Below, in pieces: positions 31,292-42,733 of a stretch of 64,000 nt of DNA. This DNA comes from Datura wrightii (taxonomy: Eukaryota; Streptophyta; Magnoliopsida; Solanales; Solanaceae): positions 3,950,501-4,014,500 of the forward strand of contig JASDFA010000008.1 of NCBI GenBank assembly GCA_035772735.1. The letters run 5' to 3'. The translations under genes and the position numbers were made by a program. Numbering within the stretch: the stretch's first letter is position 1; each line of letters starts with the position of its first letter. Under the pieces are notes generated by a model. It did no database searches, was not told the DNA's origin, and saw nothing but the letters and a program-made list of their open reading frames with translations.

Positions 31292-33873
31292 TGTTATACC
31301 CTGTAGGATTCCCGGCACCTAGATGACCTATTCGCACGTTGGTTAAGCATATTTGAAGGCCATACATGCTAGAGAAAGGCCCGGGAAAAGATCGGACGAG
31401 AAACCTGTCGAACCATCGCGGAAGGAGCCGAGGCAGAGCCCCTCCGCGATGGCAGCGTGTCACGGAGGAGGAGCCTCCGCGTTGGCTCCGTGACACGTTG
31501 GCCTTGTCCAGGCCCAAGTATGTAAAGCCCACTTCGATTTTAAATCAGTTATACACTTAGAAATTTCTAGGAAACAGAGAGAGAAATCAGAGAAAGAGGA
31601 AGAACGAAGAAATTATATATTTTTCGTCCGATTACGCTGCTAAACGTTGTCCAAACTCAAATTAACTCCAAATACTGAGGTATTTAGCAGCAGAGAGCAT
31701 TCCTACGGATTCAGTTTCGTAAAATACGGCCGACGAATCGTCGAGCCACCGAGCTAAGGTAAGTGGAATTGCTCTAAATTAGTGTCTATGTGTTCCTAGC
31801 TGTGAAGTGAATATTTCTCCCTTCTGGACCGCAGAAAAATAGCGAGTTTTTGGCCGTCTTTCGATAAGCCTAAGTTTAGGCTATAAACGATATCGAAAGT
31901 GACGTTGCCTTTTAAAATAAAGCTGTATTTAGTATTAATTGACATGTTTATGAATAGAGTTGGGAGAAAATAGTTGAAGTACCGGCCGAGCCTCGTCCGA
32001 CAGACGGATAGTTCAAGGATAAGGTATGTAAAGCTAGTTCCCTCGGCAAGATAAGTAATATCGGTACAGTATAGTGATTTACAGGCCAGTAGAATGTTCA
32101 GAAGTCAAATGTTATGTTTATTGTGAATGTCGATACGATATGAGAAGCATCGGGTTGTAACTTGCGTAAAACTTACTAGTACGACATAGAGTCTAACACA
32201 AGTGTTAGAAACTGCCCAGCATGCTCAGTATGTGATGTAATATGAAATGTTAAGATATTATTGTATTCAGTTGAAACCCCGTAAAGCGATGCAATATCCG
32301 TAAAGCACTTCAGAAATAGAATGGCAGGCTAAAATAAAGTTTAGAACGCATGTTAGGAATAGTAAATTATGTTAATACAGGAACTCAGTATACAACATAG
32401 GTTGCAGCAGAAATACTATATTTTGTATAGCATTTGCCCCAGTACAGTCTGGCAGGAGACTATATTCATATATACATGTTTACCAGCCTCAGCACGTATT
32501 AAATACATACAGATTACTATCATTAGTTCAGCATGTAATATATACGATACTTTACCCCTATTAGCCTCAGCATGTGAGATATGTAGGCAATGTTACTAGT
32601 CGAGACCGTTGTATTGTTTGGGGTTGGACTACCTAGCATCCACGACCGCCCCAGGGTTAATAGCTGTATCGACTCATCCGCCAGAGGACGAGGATACGTC
32701 ACTCTACGGAGTGGCATGCCGTCCCCCAGGGGACGAAGACGGGATGCCAGTTTTCCCCATATTGTGCCTTGGTCGGCCGTTATACACCCCCGCCGAGCGG
32801 ATACGCCCGGGGTGTTCATTCAGGAGTCCTCCGGACTCAGGTACAGTTATAGTCAGGGGCTCAGCGAGCCCAAGTGCATACCCAGGGGACCGGCAGGATG
32901 CTTATAGTTATTATAGGAGATGGGACGATCGGGGTAGGGGTATAGATTGCGTGTTGGTTGTACCTCCCGGCTTATGGGGGCCGGGTAAGGTTTGAGTGTG
33001 CTATGTTATGTTATGATATGTCATGCTGTGTTACAGTAGATACGAGTAGATCGACAACAGAATAATAAATCCTCAGGTATGACTCCTACTCCTTCCAGTA
33101 TAATTGAGAGAAGGTATGACTTACATTATCAGACAGTTAATCCATTCTCCCTACTTCAGTTTCATCAGTTATATTGTTGCTTTCAGATATTTCTTTCAGT
33201 TATTGCTTTACATACTCAGTACCAGCGGTACTGACGCTCGGTGGGGCGCTGCATTACTTGCCTGCAGGTACTCATAGACGATCAGGCGATACCACGTGAT
33301 TCCTGTCAGCGATAGAGCATTCAGCTCCTGTCATTCGGAGACTGAATTCCAGAGGTGTATTTCAGTTTCTTCTGTTGTATAGTACGGGTAGGTCGGGGCC
33401 CTGTCCCGATCATTTCTATTGCTATTCCTAGAGGCTTGCAGTCTGTATATATTTCCCTGTGGTCAGATGAGCCGGTCGTGTGAGGCCGTGCAGTTGTTAG
33501 CTGTTAGTACTTTTGCTTCTTTTATGTTTGCCGTGTGGGGCCATAAGTTTGACATTAGTGGTGACCTTGCCGGTCACGTAGCCTTCTAGTATTTTATTGC
33601 TGAGTTGCAGATAACTAGACAGCATGGTGGCCTTGTCGGCCCGCATAGGTTTCCCTATATTGACATGTTTCTGGTCAGCTGTTAGTACAGGTACAGGAGG
33701 CTATGGGCCAATGGGCCGGGGGCTGTGTTTACAGCCGTTATATAGCCCTTTGTTTCCAGAAATGTGAGATAGAGCCAGCCAGGCACCAGATGTGCCCAGG
33801 CTTAACAGTCCAGCAGTTCAGGTCTTAGTAGGGCACCAGGTGCCAGTCATACCCCCCAAGGCGGGGTGTGACA
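31292..33873 (+). repeat. 5' LTR of chromovirus E-F
   Basis: It starts TGTTATACCCTG and ends GGGTGTGACA, 2,582 bp. The early part holds GC-rich inverted repeats: CGTGTCACGGAG with CTCCGTGACACG (31459-31498) and CATCGCGGA with TCCGCGATG. Open frames at 32590-32995 are in GC-richer LTR sequence and are not kept intact in the other copy, so they are not annotated as genes. Confidence 0.94.
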
Positions 33874-33877
33874 AACT

Positions 33878-33889
33878 TGGTATTAGTGC
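33878..33889 (+). other. Primer-binding site, Met tRNA type (degenerate)
   Basis: TGGTATTAGTGC resembles the Met-type site TGGTATCAGAGC with two changes, four bases after the LTR. Confidence 0.7.
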
Positions 33890-36640
33890 AGGTCGTGTCC
33901 CAGGGAGTCTGCAAGCCGTGCTAAGTAGAGTCTTGTCTATGGATGTGTTGTGCACCACATACTATAGGCAGGAGGCTGCGAGGCATGATAGGATGGTTAC
34001 CCTTCCTTCTCAGTCAGTCGTGCTTTAGAGCGGTACAGTATAGGGTGGAGTCTCTAAAAACTTACCGTATTCTTTGATTACAGATACAAAGGCAGATCAG
34101 CATTACCCTATTATAGGCAGAAGATCAGATATAGCAACAGAAGAAGGCATCAGCCAGTTACATGATAACTACAGCAGCAGGAGGAGGTACCCGAGACTTC
34201 CCAGCATGATACCTTTATCGGTACTATCCCCAGTATACGTTGATAACGCTAGAATAGGAAGTCAGGAGTGTAATGTACATACGAGTTGATTTATTTATTA
34301 GCTATATAAGATCTGATTAAGATTACAGACAAGGTCAGACCACCAGGTGAGTATAAGAAAGAGAGGGAAATGCAGGAATCCCAAATACATCTTTTGGATA
34401 TGGTACCGTTAAATGCTTTTACTTGTTGCAATAAGAAAAGGGCTATTCCTACCTCTTGAGTTTGATGCCAGTATAGTAAAGGGGCATAAGACTTGAGATG
34501 GGGCTGCCAAATCAAGCAGTAAGTAAAGATGGGCTGATTGATCCTAGTAAGTATTATAAAGTATAAAGAGCCCCTATGATTCCGTAAGTGGTGCAGACCC
34601 TTATGATAATAAGCCAGTAGAGGAAGTAAGACCGTTAGCTTACTTGAAGTAGGGGTAAAAGACCTGTTAGTGATGAATGTCGTGTAATAGTCAAGTTCGA
34701 GTCAGAAAAAGGCTAAGTCCGCCATATACGCTAATAGACAGTAAGATATACCTGTAAGATTATAGATATGATCTAGTTGTGATATCGAAAGGGTGAGAGG
34801 TCATGTGAATCAGATAGGTCTGACTGCAAGTCAGGGGAAGTATGAACTGATACTGGACCAGCAATCTTGTTAACAATGAAGAGCAGGTACCTTGAACCCC
34901 AGAGTTCAGCTTAAGTAAGATGAGGGAAGGAAGCAAGAATGTCAGATATTGTGGGGAAATTAGAATTACCCCCGGATTGATAAAATATCGTATTAAAGGT
35001 TAAGCCTCGGGCTGACAGTAAGATTGCGGTTCAGAATACCACAGTAGGTCCGCTATGGAGAAGTTAAGAAGTTACCGATACAGCAATTCTAATCTAGTGT
35101 AGCCTAGAGATAAGGCCCAGCAGACAGTTATGGGCTCTCAATATATGCCTAGTAAGGCCACAAGATTCGAACGTTGACCCCACATCACAAGAGTGGCGGA
35201 ATTTCAAACAGCAGACAATAACTAAAGTGTTTATGTTTGTTACTTTCAGAATGGGGTGATAATACAATGAAATGATAAGTCAGGGCAGGAGATATTATTA
35301 GGCCGTAGAAGCGGTGTATCATGTACGATATGAGACTCAGCAGAGCATGTCAGAGATTATGTATTACCGCAGAATTCAGTACATATTGTACGTAGCTATT
35401 GATCTATATATATACAGATAATAGATATGCTGTGAGTAGCTGCCTATAAGGGGTACAATCACATATGCTGATTACCAATAGAAAACATGTACAAATTGCA
35501 TTGCAGGACCCCCCTCCCCCCTTGCCAAAAAAAAAGGGGGAGAAGAAAGAAAGAAAAGGAGAGAAGAAAGGAGAAAGGGAAAGGAGAAGAGAAAGGGCAG
35601 ATTAAGTGTGAGTCACGTATGAAGTCATAGAAACTATCTCAGTTCTCAGTTATTAAGTTAATAGACTTATGTGTTGTTGCTAGATCTAGGCTCTAGGAGC
35701 TTATCAGAGTTAATGGCCTAAACTAGATGGCTAGATGATAAGGGCGCAGTTAGACGGTCTACCGACCAACTGGCGCCTGTATTAGCAGGGAAGCATCCCT
35801 GAAGATCGGTAACAGTAGTGTATGTGCTAGAACCAGGATTAGAGGCCGAATAGGCAAATTTTAGAGATTAGCAATACCAGAATTGTTCTAGTATGTTAAG
35901 TGGTCGTACGTCATTTTCCCAGCCTTGTAGGTGAGAGTCGGCCTTAGCCAACCTAGCAGTTATTATGTGGAACACCCCATAAGTCAGCCGACCGTCCCAG
36001 TCAGAATACCCGTGGGTACCCCAAGGAAGGGTCCACATCAGAAGTCAGCGACAGACTAGCACTTCAGCTGGTCCTCGTAAGATGTTCAGATACAGAGCCC
36101 GAGCAGAAGGCCAGTATTTACAGAATAGCTCCTAAGACCGAGAATTCCCCAGAATAGCAGTATAAATCCAAGTGGATACACACAAGGCGTAAGAAATTGA
36201 TAGTATCCTGCTAGCACAGTGTTTATTAATACCAGGGGATCAGTAGACTCCCGGTGAAGATCTAGAGATTGATCGCCTGGGGGTAAGTTTGATTAAGCCC
36301 AGCCTTATTGTGGTTCAAGCAAAATAACAAAGCAATTAGATGCCCACAAATCTACAGTCATGCATGAACTATAAGTACTCAAGTAGAACAGTTAGAGCAT
36401 TGTTAGATTACTGCCACATTCGGGTTATTCAACCCGACTATTCAGTCATTTAAGGTTATGTAGCCAGATCATTAGAGGTCATGGTCAATATCAGGATCCT
36501 CTGATCAGATAAAGGCACAAGGTGCGCAAACGGTCGTTCAGGTTATCCCAGCAACAAGTAGCCTTAGCATGTGGCCGGAGAGCCAGATAGGCTCTAGCTA
36601 CGCCTGTAAACTACCTGTCGATCTTTTCGGCAAGACAAGT
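33890..36640 (+). other. Internal non-coding region in place of gag, protease and RT
   Basis: No long frame exists and no gag knuckle, protease or RT motif was found in any frame. An early segment (33890-34080) looks like a normal gypsy leader. A C-run and a purine-rich AGAAAG tract occur at 35505-35600. The rest has ordinary complexity. Either the coding region has been replaced by unrelated sequence, or it is too decayed to read by eye, which would be odd with LTRs this similar. Confidence 0.6.
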
Positions 36641-36644
36641 CAGT

Positions 36645-38288
36645 ATGACCGTCAATTATATGTCGAGCTCTCTAAGTATGAAAATGTTATATCAGCCAAG
36701 AAGAGGTAATGGAGCAACAACCGCTCTTAGCTATAGATCTATTAAAAGTGTGGTGTATGGGCAGCCCGAGCAATGGGAGTTGGTCGGAAAGATACATCAA
36801 TTGGTCAATTTAGCCGCTCGTGTAATAGAAATGAAGGACAACAGAGTGGTAATCGAGAACACCGCCGTGTCGTCATCAGTTGTGAAAATAAAAAGAACGG
36901 TAGTATAAGAATCCTGACCTGGTTAGCAGGGGAAAACGCCAGGTTTTCAGGTAACAGAGGGTGGAGTGCTGTGTTGTAAAGGCCGTCTATATGTTCCAGA
37001 TGTTTCAGGGCTCCACCAGCAGATTCTGAACGAGGTACAGTACGCCCGTTATTCTCTTCACCCCGGTACGATAAAAAAAAATGTACCATGACATCAAAGA
37101 GAACTACGGGTGGCCAGGTATGAAAAGAGAAATTGCTGAATTTGTAGCCCAGTGTCCTAACTGCCAACAGGTGAAAGCAGAACATCAGAAACCAGGCGGG
37201 TTAACTCAGGACATAGTTGTGCCTCTCTGGAAATGGAAAGCAGTGAATATGGATTTTGCGGCAGGATTACCCCGTACCAGACACATACATGACTCTATAT
37301 GGGTAATAGTTGACAGATTGACTAAATCAGCTCATTTCCTGCAAGTTAGAACTACTTTCTTAGTTGAAGATTATGCGGAGTTGTATATTTGAGAGATAGT
37401 CAGATTGCATGTAGTGCCAGTATCCGTTATTTCAGACAGAGGAGCGCAGTTCACGGCTAGGTTTTGGAAATCGTTCCAGAAGGGGCTGGGGACGCAGATT
37501 AATCTAAGCACAGCTTCCCACCCTCAGACAGACGGACAGGCTGAGCGCACAATTCAGACGCTCGAAAGCATGTTGCGAGCGTATGTGCTAGATTTCGGTA
37601 GTAGCCAAAGTGAGCATTTACCGTTAATTTAATTTACCTACAATAATAGCTATCATTCAGCCATCCAGATTGCGCCTTTTGAGGCATTATACGAGCAAAA
37701 ATGTAGATCACCGAATGGTTGGTTTGAAGTCGGAGAATCAGCATTGGTTGGCCCAGACATTGTTTGACAGTCAGAGGAAAAGATAAAGCTTATCCGAGAA
37801 CGTTTACTGACTGCTCAGAGCCTCCAGAAGTCTTATGCAGATATGCGGCGCAGAAATCTAGAATTTGCGGTAAACGACTGGGTATATCTGAAAGTGTCCC
37901 CGATGAAAGGGGTAATGAGATTTGGCAAGAAAGGCAAGCTTAGCCCGAGATTTATTGGGCCATATCAGATTCGGCGAAGAATAGGCCGAGTTGCATACGA
38001 ATTGAACTTGCCTCCAGAGTTAGCATCTGTTCACCCAGTATTTCATGTCTTTATGTTGAGGAAATTCATAGGAGACCCTTCTACAGTAGTTCCACTCCAG
38101 GATGTCCAGGTCACAGAAGAGTTAGCATATGAAGAAGTTCCCGCAGCTATCTTAGACAGACTGATTCGCAGGTTGAGGACTAAAGATGTTGCGTCTGTCA
38201 AGGTACTGAGGCGTAACAGGAACCAAGAGGAGATGACTTAGGAAGCGGAGGAAGATATAAGGATTAGATATCCTCACCTATTTCAGGC
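36645..38288 (+). pseudogene. RNase H end, integrase and chromodomain of chromovirus E-F
   Basis: A linker (GKIHQLVNLAARVIE, 36784-36828) is followed by a zinc finger (VAQCPNCQQVKAEHQKPGG near 37145-37200) in which the first His is replaced by Gln (VQYARYSLHPG). The core shows VDRLTKSAHFLQVRTTF (37309-37359), VISDRGAQFTARFWKSFQ (37426-37480) and GQAERTIQTLESMLRAYVL (37534-37590), so the D, D and E catalytic positions are present. The C-terminal part has WVYLKVSPMKGVMRFGKKGK (37882-37940) and a chromodomain from EEVPAAILDRLIRRLRTKDV to YPHLF (38128-38280). In-frame stops lie near 37390, 37630, 37766 and 38239, and a frameshift lies near 37075. It is the best preserved integrase in the window but not functional as it stands. 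Confidence 0.9.
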
Positions 38289-38520
38289 CCAGTTAGGCGA
38301 CAGGTATGTCCGTATTATTGCTATGTAGTATCTTATGATTGTATATGTATAAGTGAGAAAGATTGATACTTAGCCATCCAATGGATCCTAAAGTATTGTG
38401 TACAGTACCTGTATTGGACTTTTTTGCATTTCAGGTTTTTGGTATAGTCCATATTACAGGGGAGACTCTGACAAAATTTTTCTAAACAAGTAAGTTAAGT
38501 AGTCCTCTAGATAGCAGTAT

Positions 38521-38555
38521 ACATTCGAGGACGAATGTTCTTAAGGGGGGGAGAA
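38521..38555 (+). other. AGGA-loop hairpin and polypurine tract
   Basis: ACATTCG-AGGA-CGAATGT (38521-38538) is a perfect 7-bp stem with a 4-base loop. It is followed by AAGGGGGGGAGAA directly before the LTR, the plus-strand primer. The hairpin recurs next to the tracts at 51381 and 61478. Confidence 0.8.
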
Positions 38556-41136
38556 TGTTATACCCCGTAGGATTCCCGGCACCTAGATGACCTATTCGTA
38601 CGTTGGTTAAGCATATTTGAAGGCCATACGCGCTAGAGAAAGGCCCAAAAAAAGATCGGACGAGAAACCTGTCGAACCATCGCAGAAGGAGCCGAGGCAG
38701 AGCCCCTCCGCGATGGCAGCGTGTCACGGAGGAGGAGCCTCCGCGTTGGCTCCGTGACACGTTGGCCTTGTCCAGGCCCAAGTATATAAATCCCACTTCG
38801 ATTTTAAATCAGTTATACACTTAGAAATTTCCAGGAAACAGAGAGAGAAATCAGAGAAAGAGGAAGAACGAAGAAATTATATAATTTTCGTCCGATTACG
38901 TTGCTAAACGTTGTCCAAACTCAAATTAACTCCAGATACTGAGGTATTTAGCAGCAGAGAGCATTCCTACGGATTCAGTTTCGTAAAATACGGCCGACGA
39001 ATCGTCGAGCCACCGAGCTAAGGTAAGTGGAATTGCTCTAAATTAGTGTCTATGTGTTCCTAGCTGTGAAGTGAATATTTCTCCCTTCTGGACCGCTGAA
39101 AAATAGCGAGTTTTTGGCCGTCTTTCGATAAGCCTAAGTTTAGGCTATAAACGATATCGAAAGTGACTTTGCCTTTTAAAATAAAGCTGTATTTAGTATT
39201 AATTGACATGTTTGTGAATGCAGTTGGGAGAAAATAGTTGAAGTACCGGCCGAGCCTCGTCCGACAGACGGATAGTTCGAGGATAAGGTATGTAAAGCTA
39301 GTTCCCTCGGCAAGTTAACTAATATCGGTACAGTATAGTGATTTACAGGCCAGTAGAATGTTCAGAAGTCAAATGTTACGTTTATTGTGAATGTCGATAC
39401 GATATGAGAAGCATCGGGTTGTAACTTGCGTGAAACTTACTAGTACGACATAGAGTCTAACACAAGTGTTAGAAACTGCCCAGCATGCTCAGTATGTGAT
39501 GTAATATGAAATGTTAAGATATTATTGTATTCAGTTGAAACCCCATAAAGCGATGCAATATCCGTAAAGCACTTCAGAAATAGAATGGCAGGCTAAAATA
39601 AAGTTTAGAACGCATGTTAGGAATAGTAAATTATGTTAATACAGGAACTCAGTATACAACAAAGGTTGCAGCAGAAATACTATATTTTGTATAACATTTG
39701 CCCCAGTATAGTCTGGCAGGAGACTATATTCATATATACATGTTTACCAGCCTCAGCACGTATTAAATACATACAGATTACTATCATTAGTTCAGCATGT
39801 AATATATACGATACTTTACCCCTATTAGCCTCAGCATGTGAGATATGCAGATAATATTACTAGTCGAGACCGTTGTATTGTTTGGGGTTGGACTACCTAG
39901 CATCCACGACCGCCCCAGGGTTAATAGCTGTATCGACTCGTCCGCCAGAGGATGAGGATACGTCGCTCTACAGAGTGGCATGCCGTCCCCCAGGGGACGA
40001 AGATGGGATGCCAGTTTTCCCCATATTGTGCCTTGGTCGGCCCTTATACACCCCTGTCGAGCGGATACGCCCGGGGTGTTGATTCAGGAGTCCTCCGGAC
40101 TCAGGTACAGTTATAGTCAGGGGCTCAGCGAGCCCAAGTGCATACCCAGGGGACCGCCAGGATGCTTATAGTTATTATAGGAGATGGGACGACCGGGGTA
40201 GGGGTATAGATTGCGTGTTGGTTGTACCTCCCGGCTTATGGGGGCCGGGTAAGGTTTGAGTGTGCTATGTTATGTTATGATATGTCATGCTGTGTTACAG
40301 TAGATACGAGTAGATCGACAGCAGAATGATAAATCCTCAGGTATGACTCCTACTCCTTCCAGTATAATTGAGAGAAGGTATGACTGACATTATCAGACAG
40401 TTAATCCATTCTCCCTACTTCAGTTTCATCAGTTATATTGTTACTTTCAGATATTTCTTTCAGTTATTGCTTTACATACTCAGTACCAGCGGTACTGACG
40501 CCCGGGGGGCGCTGCATTACTTGCCTGTAGGTACTCATAGATGAGCAGGCGATACCACGTGATTCCTGTCAGCGATCGAGCATTCAGCTCCTGTCATCCG
40601 GAGACTGAATTCCAGAGGTGTATTTCAGTTTCTTCTGTTGTATAGTACGGGTAGGTCGGGGCCCTGTCCCGATCATTTCTATTGCTATTCCTAGAGGCTT
40701 GCAGTCTGCATATATTTCCCTATGGTCAGATGAGCCGGTCGTGTGAGGCCGTGCAGTTGTTAGCTGTTAGTACTTTTGCTTCTTTTATGTTGGCCGTGTG
40801 GGGCCATAAGTTTGACATTAGTGGTGACCTTGCCGGTCACGTAGCCTTCTAGTATTTTATTGCTGAGTTGCAGATAACTAGACAGCATGGTGGCCTTGTC
40901 GGCCCGCATAGGTTTCCCTATATTGACATGTTTCTGGTCAGCTGTTAGTACAGGTACAGGAGGCTATGGGCCAATGGGCCGGGGGCTGTGTTTACAGCCG
41001 TTATATAGCCCTTTGTTTCCAGAAATGTGAGATAGAGCCAGCCAGGCACCAGATGTGCCCAGGCTTAACAATCCAGCAGTTCAGGTCTTAGTAGGGCACC
41101 AGGTGCCAGTCATACCCCCCAAGGCAGGGTGTGATA
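38556..41136 (+). repeat. 3' LTR of chromovirus E-F
   Basis: It starts TGTTATACCCCG and ends GGGTGTGATA (CA changed to TA), 2,581 bp, aligning with 31292-33873 throughout. It keeps a TATA-like TATATAAAT at 38783, where the 5' LTR has TATGTAAAG. Confidence 0.94.
38783..38791 (+). promoter_or_regulatory. LTR TATA-like box
   Basis: TATATAAAT after GGCCCAAG. The reverse-oriented solo LTR of the same family has TATATAAAG at the matching place (59918-59926, minus strand), while the 5' LTR at 31292 has lost it by a change to TATGTAAAG. Confidence 0.5.
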
Positions 41137-41289
41137 GCTCGATAGAGAGCCGAGACTGAGGCAGCGAGAGTTTGTGGAGAGGGCACGAGCTCTGTTGGGT
41201 CTGAGAATGCACCGGTGCAAGACATTAATATTGGTGATGACATTAGAGGCGTATCTACACCCTCCACCGACCAGGTAGCTGACACCTAG
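41137..41289 (+). pseudogene. Env-position ORF of Athila A-B, C-terminal end
   Basis: The frame from 31291 continues across the chromovirus. After an immediate TAG (41143-41145) it reads RAETEAARVCGEGTSSVGSE and then VQDINIGDDIRGVSTPSTDQ, ending at TAG 41287-41289. No domain is recognised in this tail. The region GTCACACAGGTATGTTCCCT after the stop matches the region after the integrase module in element C-D, so the ORF sits between the pol module and this block. Confidence 0.7.
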
Positions 41290-42733
41290 GTCACACAGGT
41301 ATGTTCCCTATTTCCTTAGTTTTTTTTGGTATATATATGCATCGAGGACGACACATGATTTCTTGATGGGGGTGGGGAGGGATACCCGTGTATTCTTTTT
41401 ACTGAACATAACTCGAGGGTTTTTCTTGCCGGATATCTTTTCCCTCATGTGTTCCTATCTAGTAGAACCGGCATGTTTAGGATTTTATTTTATTTTATTT
41501 TATGTTTTTTTGTGTCAGTTGGAAGAAAGTAGGAAAACTGAAAGCAGTCAAGAGCTGAAATTGTTGAAAATAACTGTTGTTTGATAATGTGATACCCCTC
41601 TGAAAACTTTGTATATGTGTATGTGAAAGTTGATAAGTATGACCTTTGTGAATCTTTGCATAGCATTGAAACTAGGAACTTGTTTATCATTATATGGATA
41701 TACCTAAAATAGCGATCGGTAAAAGTGATGATGTTGACCTGTGCTATGTGTGAGTGAGGTTTAATAGCTGAATTCGGTTGTGTGTGTCAATTTAGAACTT
41801 GCCTGGTCAGTCGTACCGAGATAGAGGATAGGAAACTAGGAAAGGATCATAGGCCGTTTTTGATTTATGAGTCCACTTTAGCCTTAAAAGACCTACCAAA
41901 AGTGAATAAAAATCCCTTGATCCATGTTTGAGCTTAAATTGACCTTTCTTTTTGTTTACACCAATTACCTGCCACAGATGAACAGAAAAACAAAAATTGT
42001 TGTCAAAAAGCTAGAAAAGAAAAGAAAAAAAATGCGTGACATCAACGAGTGTTTGAATAAAGAGAAACTATACTCCGTAGTTGCAAAAGCAAAGAAAAAT
42101 GAAGCAGTTAAAAGTAAAAAAGGGAGAAAATAGAAATAAAGGTGAAAAGTGGAGTCAAGCGGTGTGTAGTGCCAAGGAGGGTTGAGTTACTAATTTCATA
42201 TGTACCATACCCAAGCCTGAGCCTACATTACAAGCCTAGAAAGTCCTATAGTGATCCTAGTTACTTGTCTGAAAATTGAGGTATTGAAAGTAAAGACAAG
42301 CCTATGGTATTGTATGCACACAGTTCGAATTTCTTTATGAGAGTGAGTGGAACTTTCCTAGTTCCAAGAGAAATATATTGAGTTAATCAAATACACATGT
42401 ATGAGTGTGGGACATCTTTGAGGTGAGAGCATTTGGTTAACAAAATCGTTTGCAAATTGTCTGGGGCAGTGTTATAGATTTATGTGTGTGGTTGCAGGTG
42501 ACAGTGTTTTGCCATGTTTTGATTCCTCTGTGTTATGATTGGAAATTTTGCATATGCATAGTGATTTGAGTTGATACGATGAGGGAGGGGTTAGAAAATT
42601 TGATATTAATGTATAAATGTGACTGCCGTAAGTTTCCTAGAGTTCTTTCGATTGAAGCGTCGAAGTAGTTTAGTTTGTTTTGTTTTATTTTGTTTTTTCC
42701 TGAGGATATACAAAAGTTCTAAGTTGAGGGTGT
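41290..42733 (+). other. 3' non-coding tail of Athila A-B
   Basis: No gene. The blocks CCTACCAAA, AATCCCTTGATCC and AAGTCCTATAGTGATC match the tail of element C-D, showing common descent. A Lys-rich frame at 41924-42133 comes from an A-rich stretch that corresponds to the purine-rich tract of C-D. GCATCGAGGACGA at 41340 resembles the AGGA motif of the chromoviruses. It ends with AAGTTGAGGGTGT (42721-42733), the probable plus-strand primer. Confidence 0.7.

Larger units (their letters stand above)
31292..41136 (+). mobile_element. Non-autonomous chromovirus E-F (Tekay/Del-like), young LTRs
   Basis: LTRs at 31292-33873 and 38556-41136 are flanked by an exact GCTCG duplication (31287-31291 and 41137-41141). 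The internal region of 4.7 kb has a Met-type primer site, about 2.7 kb of unrecognised sequence, then the end of RNase H, an integrase with its D, D, E residues, a chromodomain and a purine tract. The LTRs are nearly identical over long stretches: I count about ten differences in the first ~400 bp and fewer later. It is thus the youngest insertion here by eye, although pol has in-frame stops. Confidence 0.94.

Noticed and set aside
32590..32995. Frames of 105 and 128 codons inside LTR E
   Set aside because: The LTR F copies are shorter and interrupted, the region is GC-richer LTR sequence, and no protein family is recognised.
35505..35600. C-run and purine tract considered as a second polypurine tract or element border
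   Set aside because: No LTR start follows it and no target duplication is visible; it is treated as low-complexity sequence.
36805..37185. 126-codon minus-strand frame
   Set aside because: Antisense of the integrase linker and zinc finger, which are clearly coding on the plus strand.
41924..42133. Lys-rich 69-codon frame
   Set aside because: It lies in an A-rich segment of the Athila tail that is non-coding in the sister element; composition explains it.
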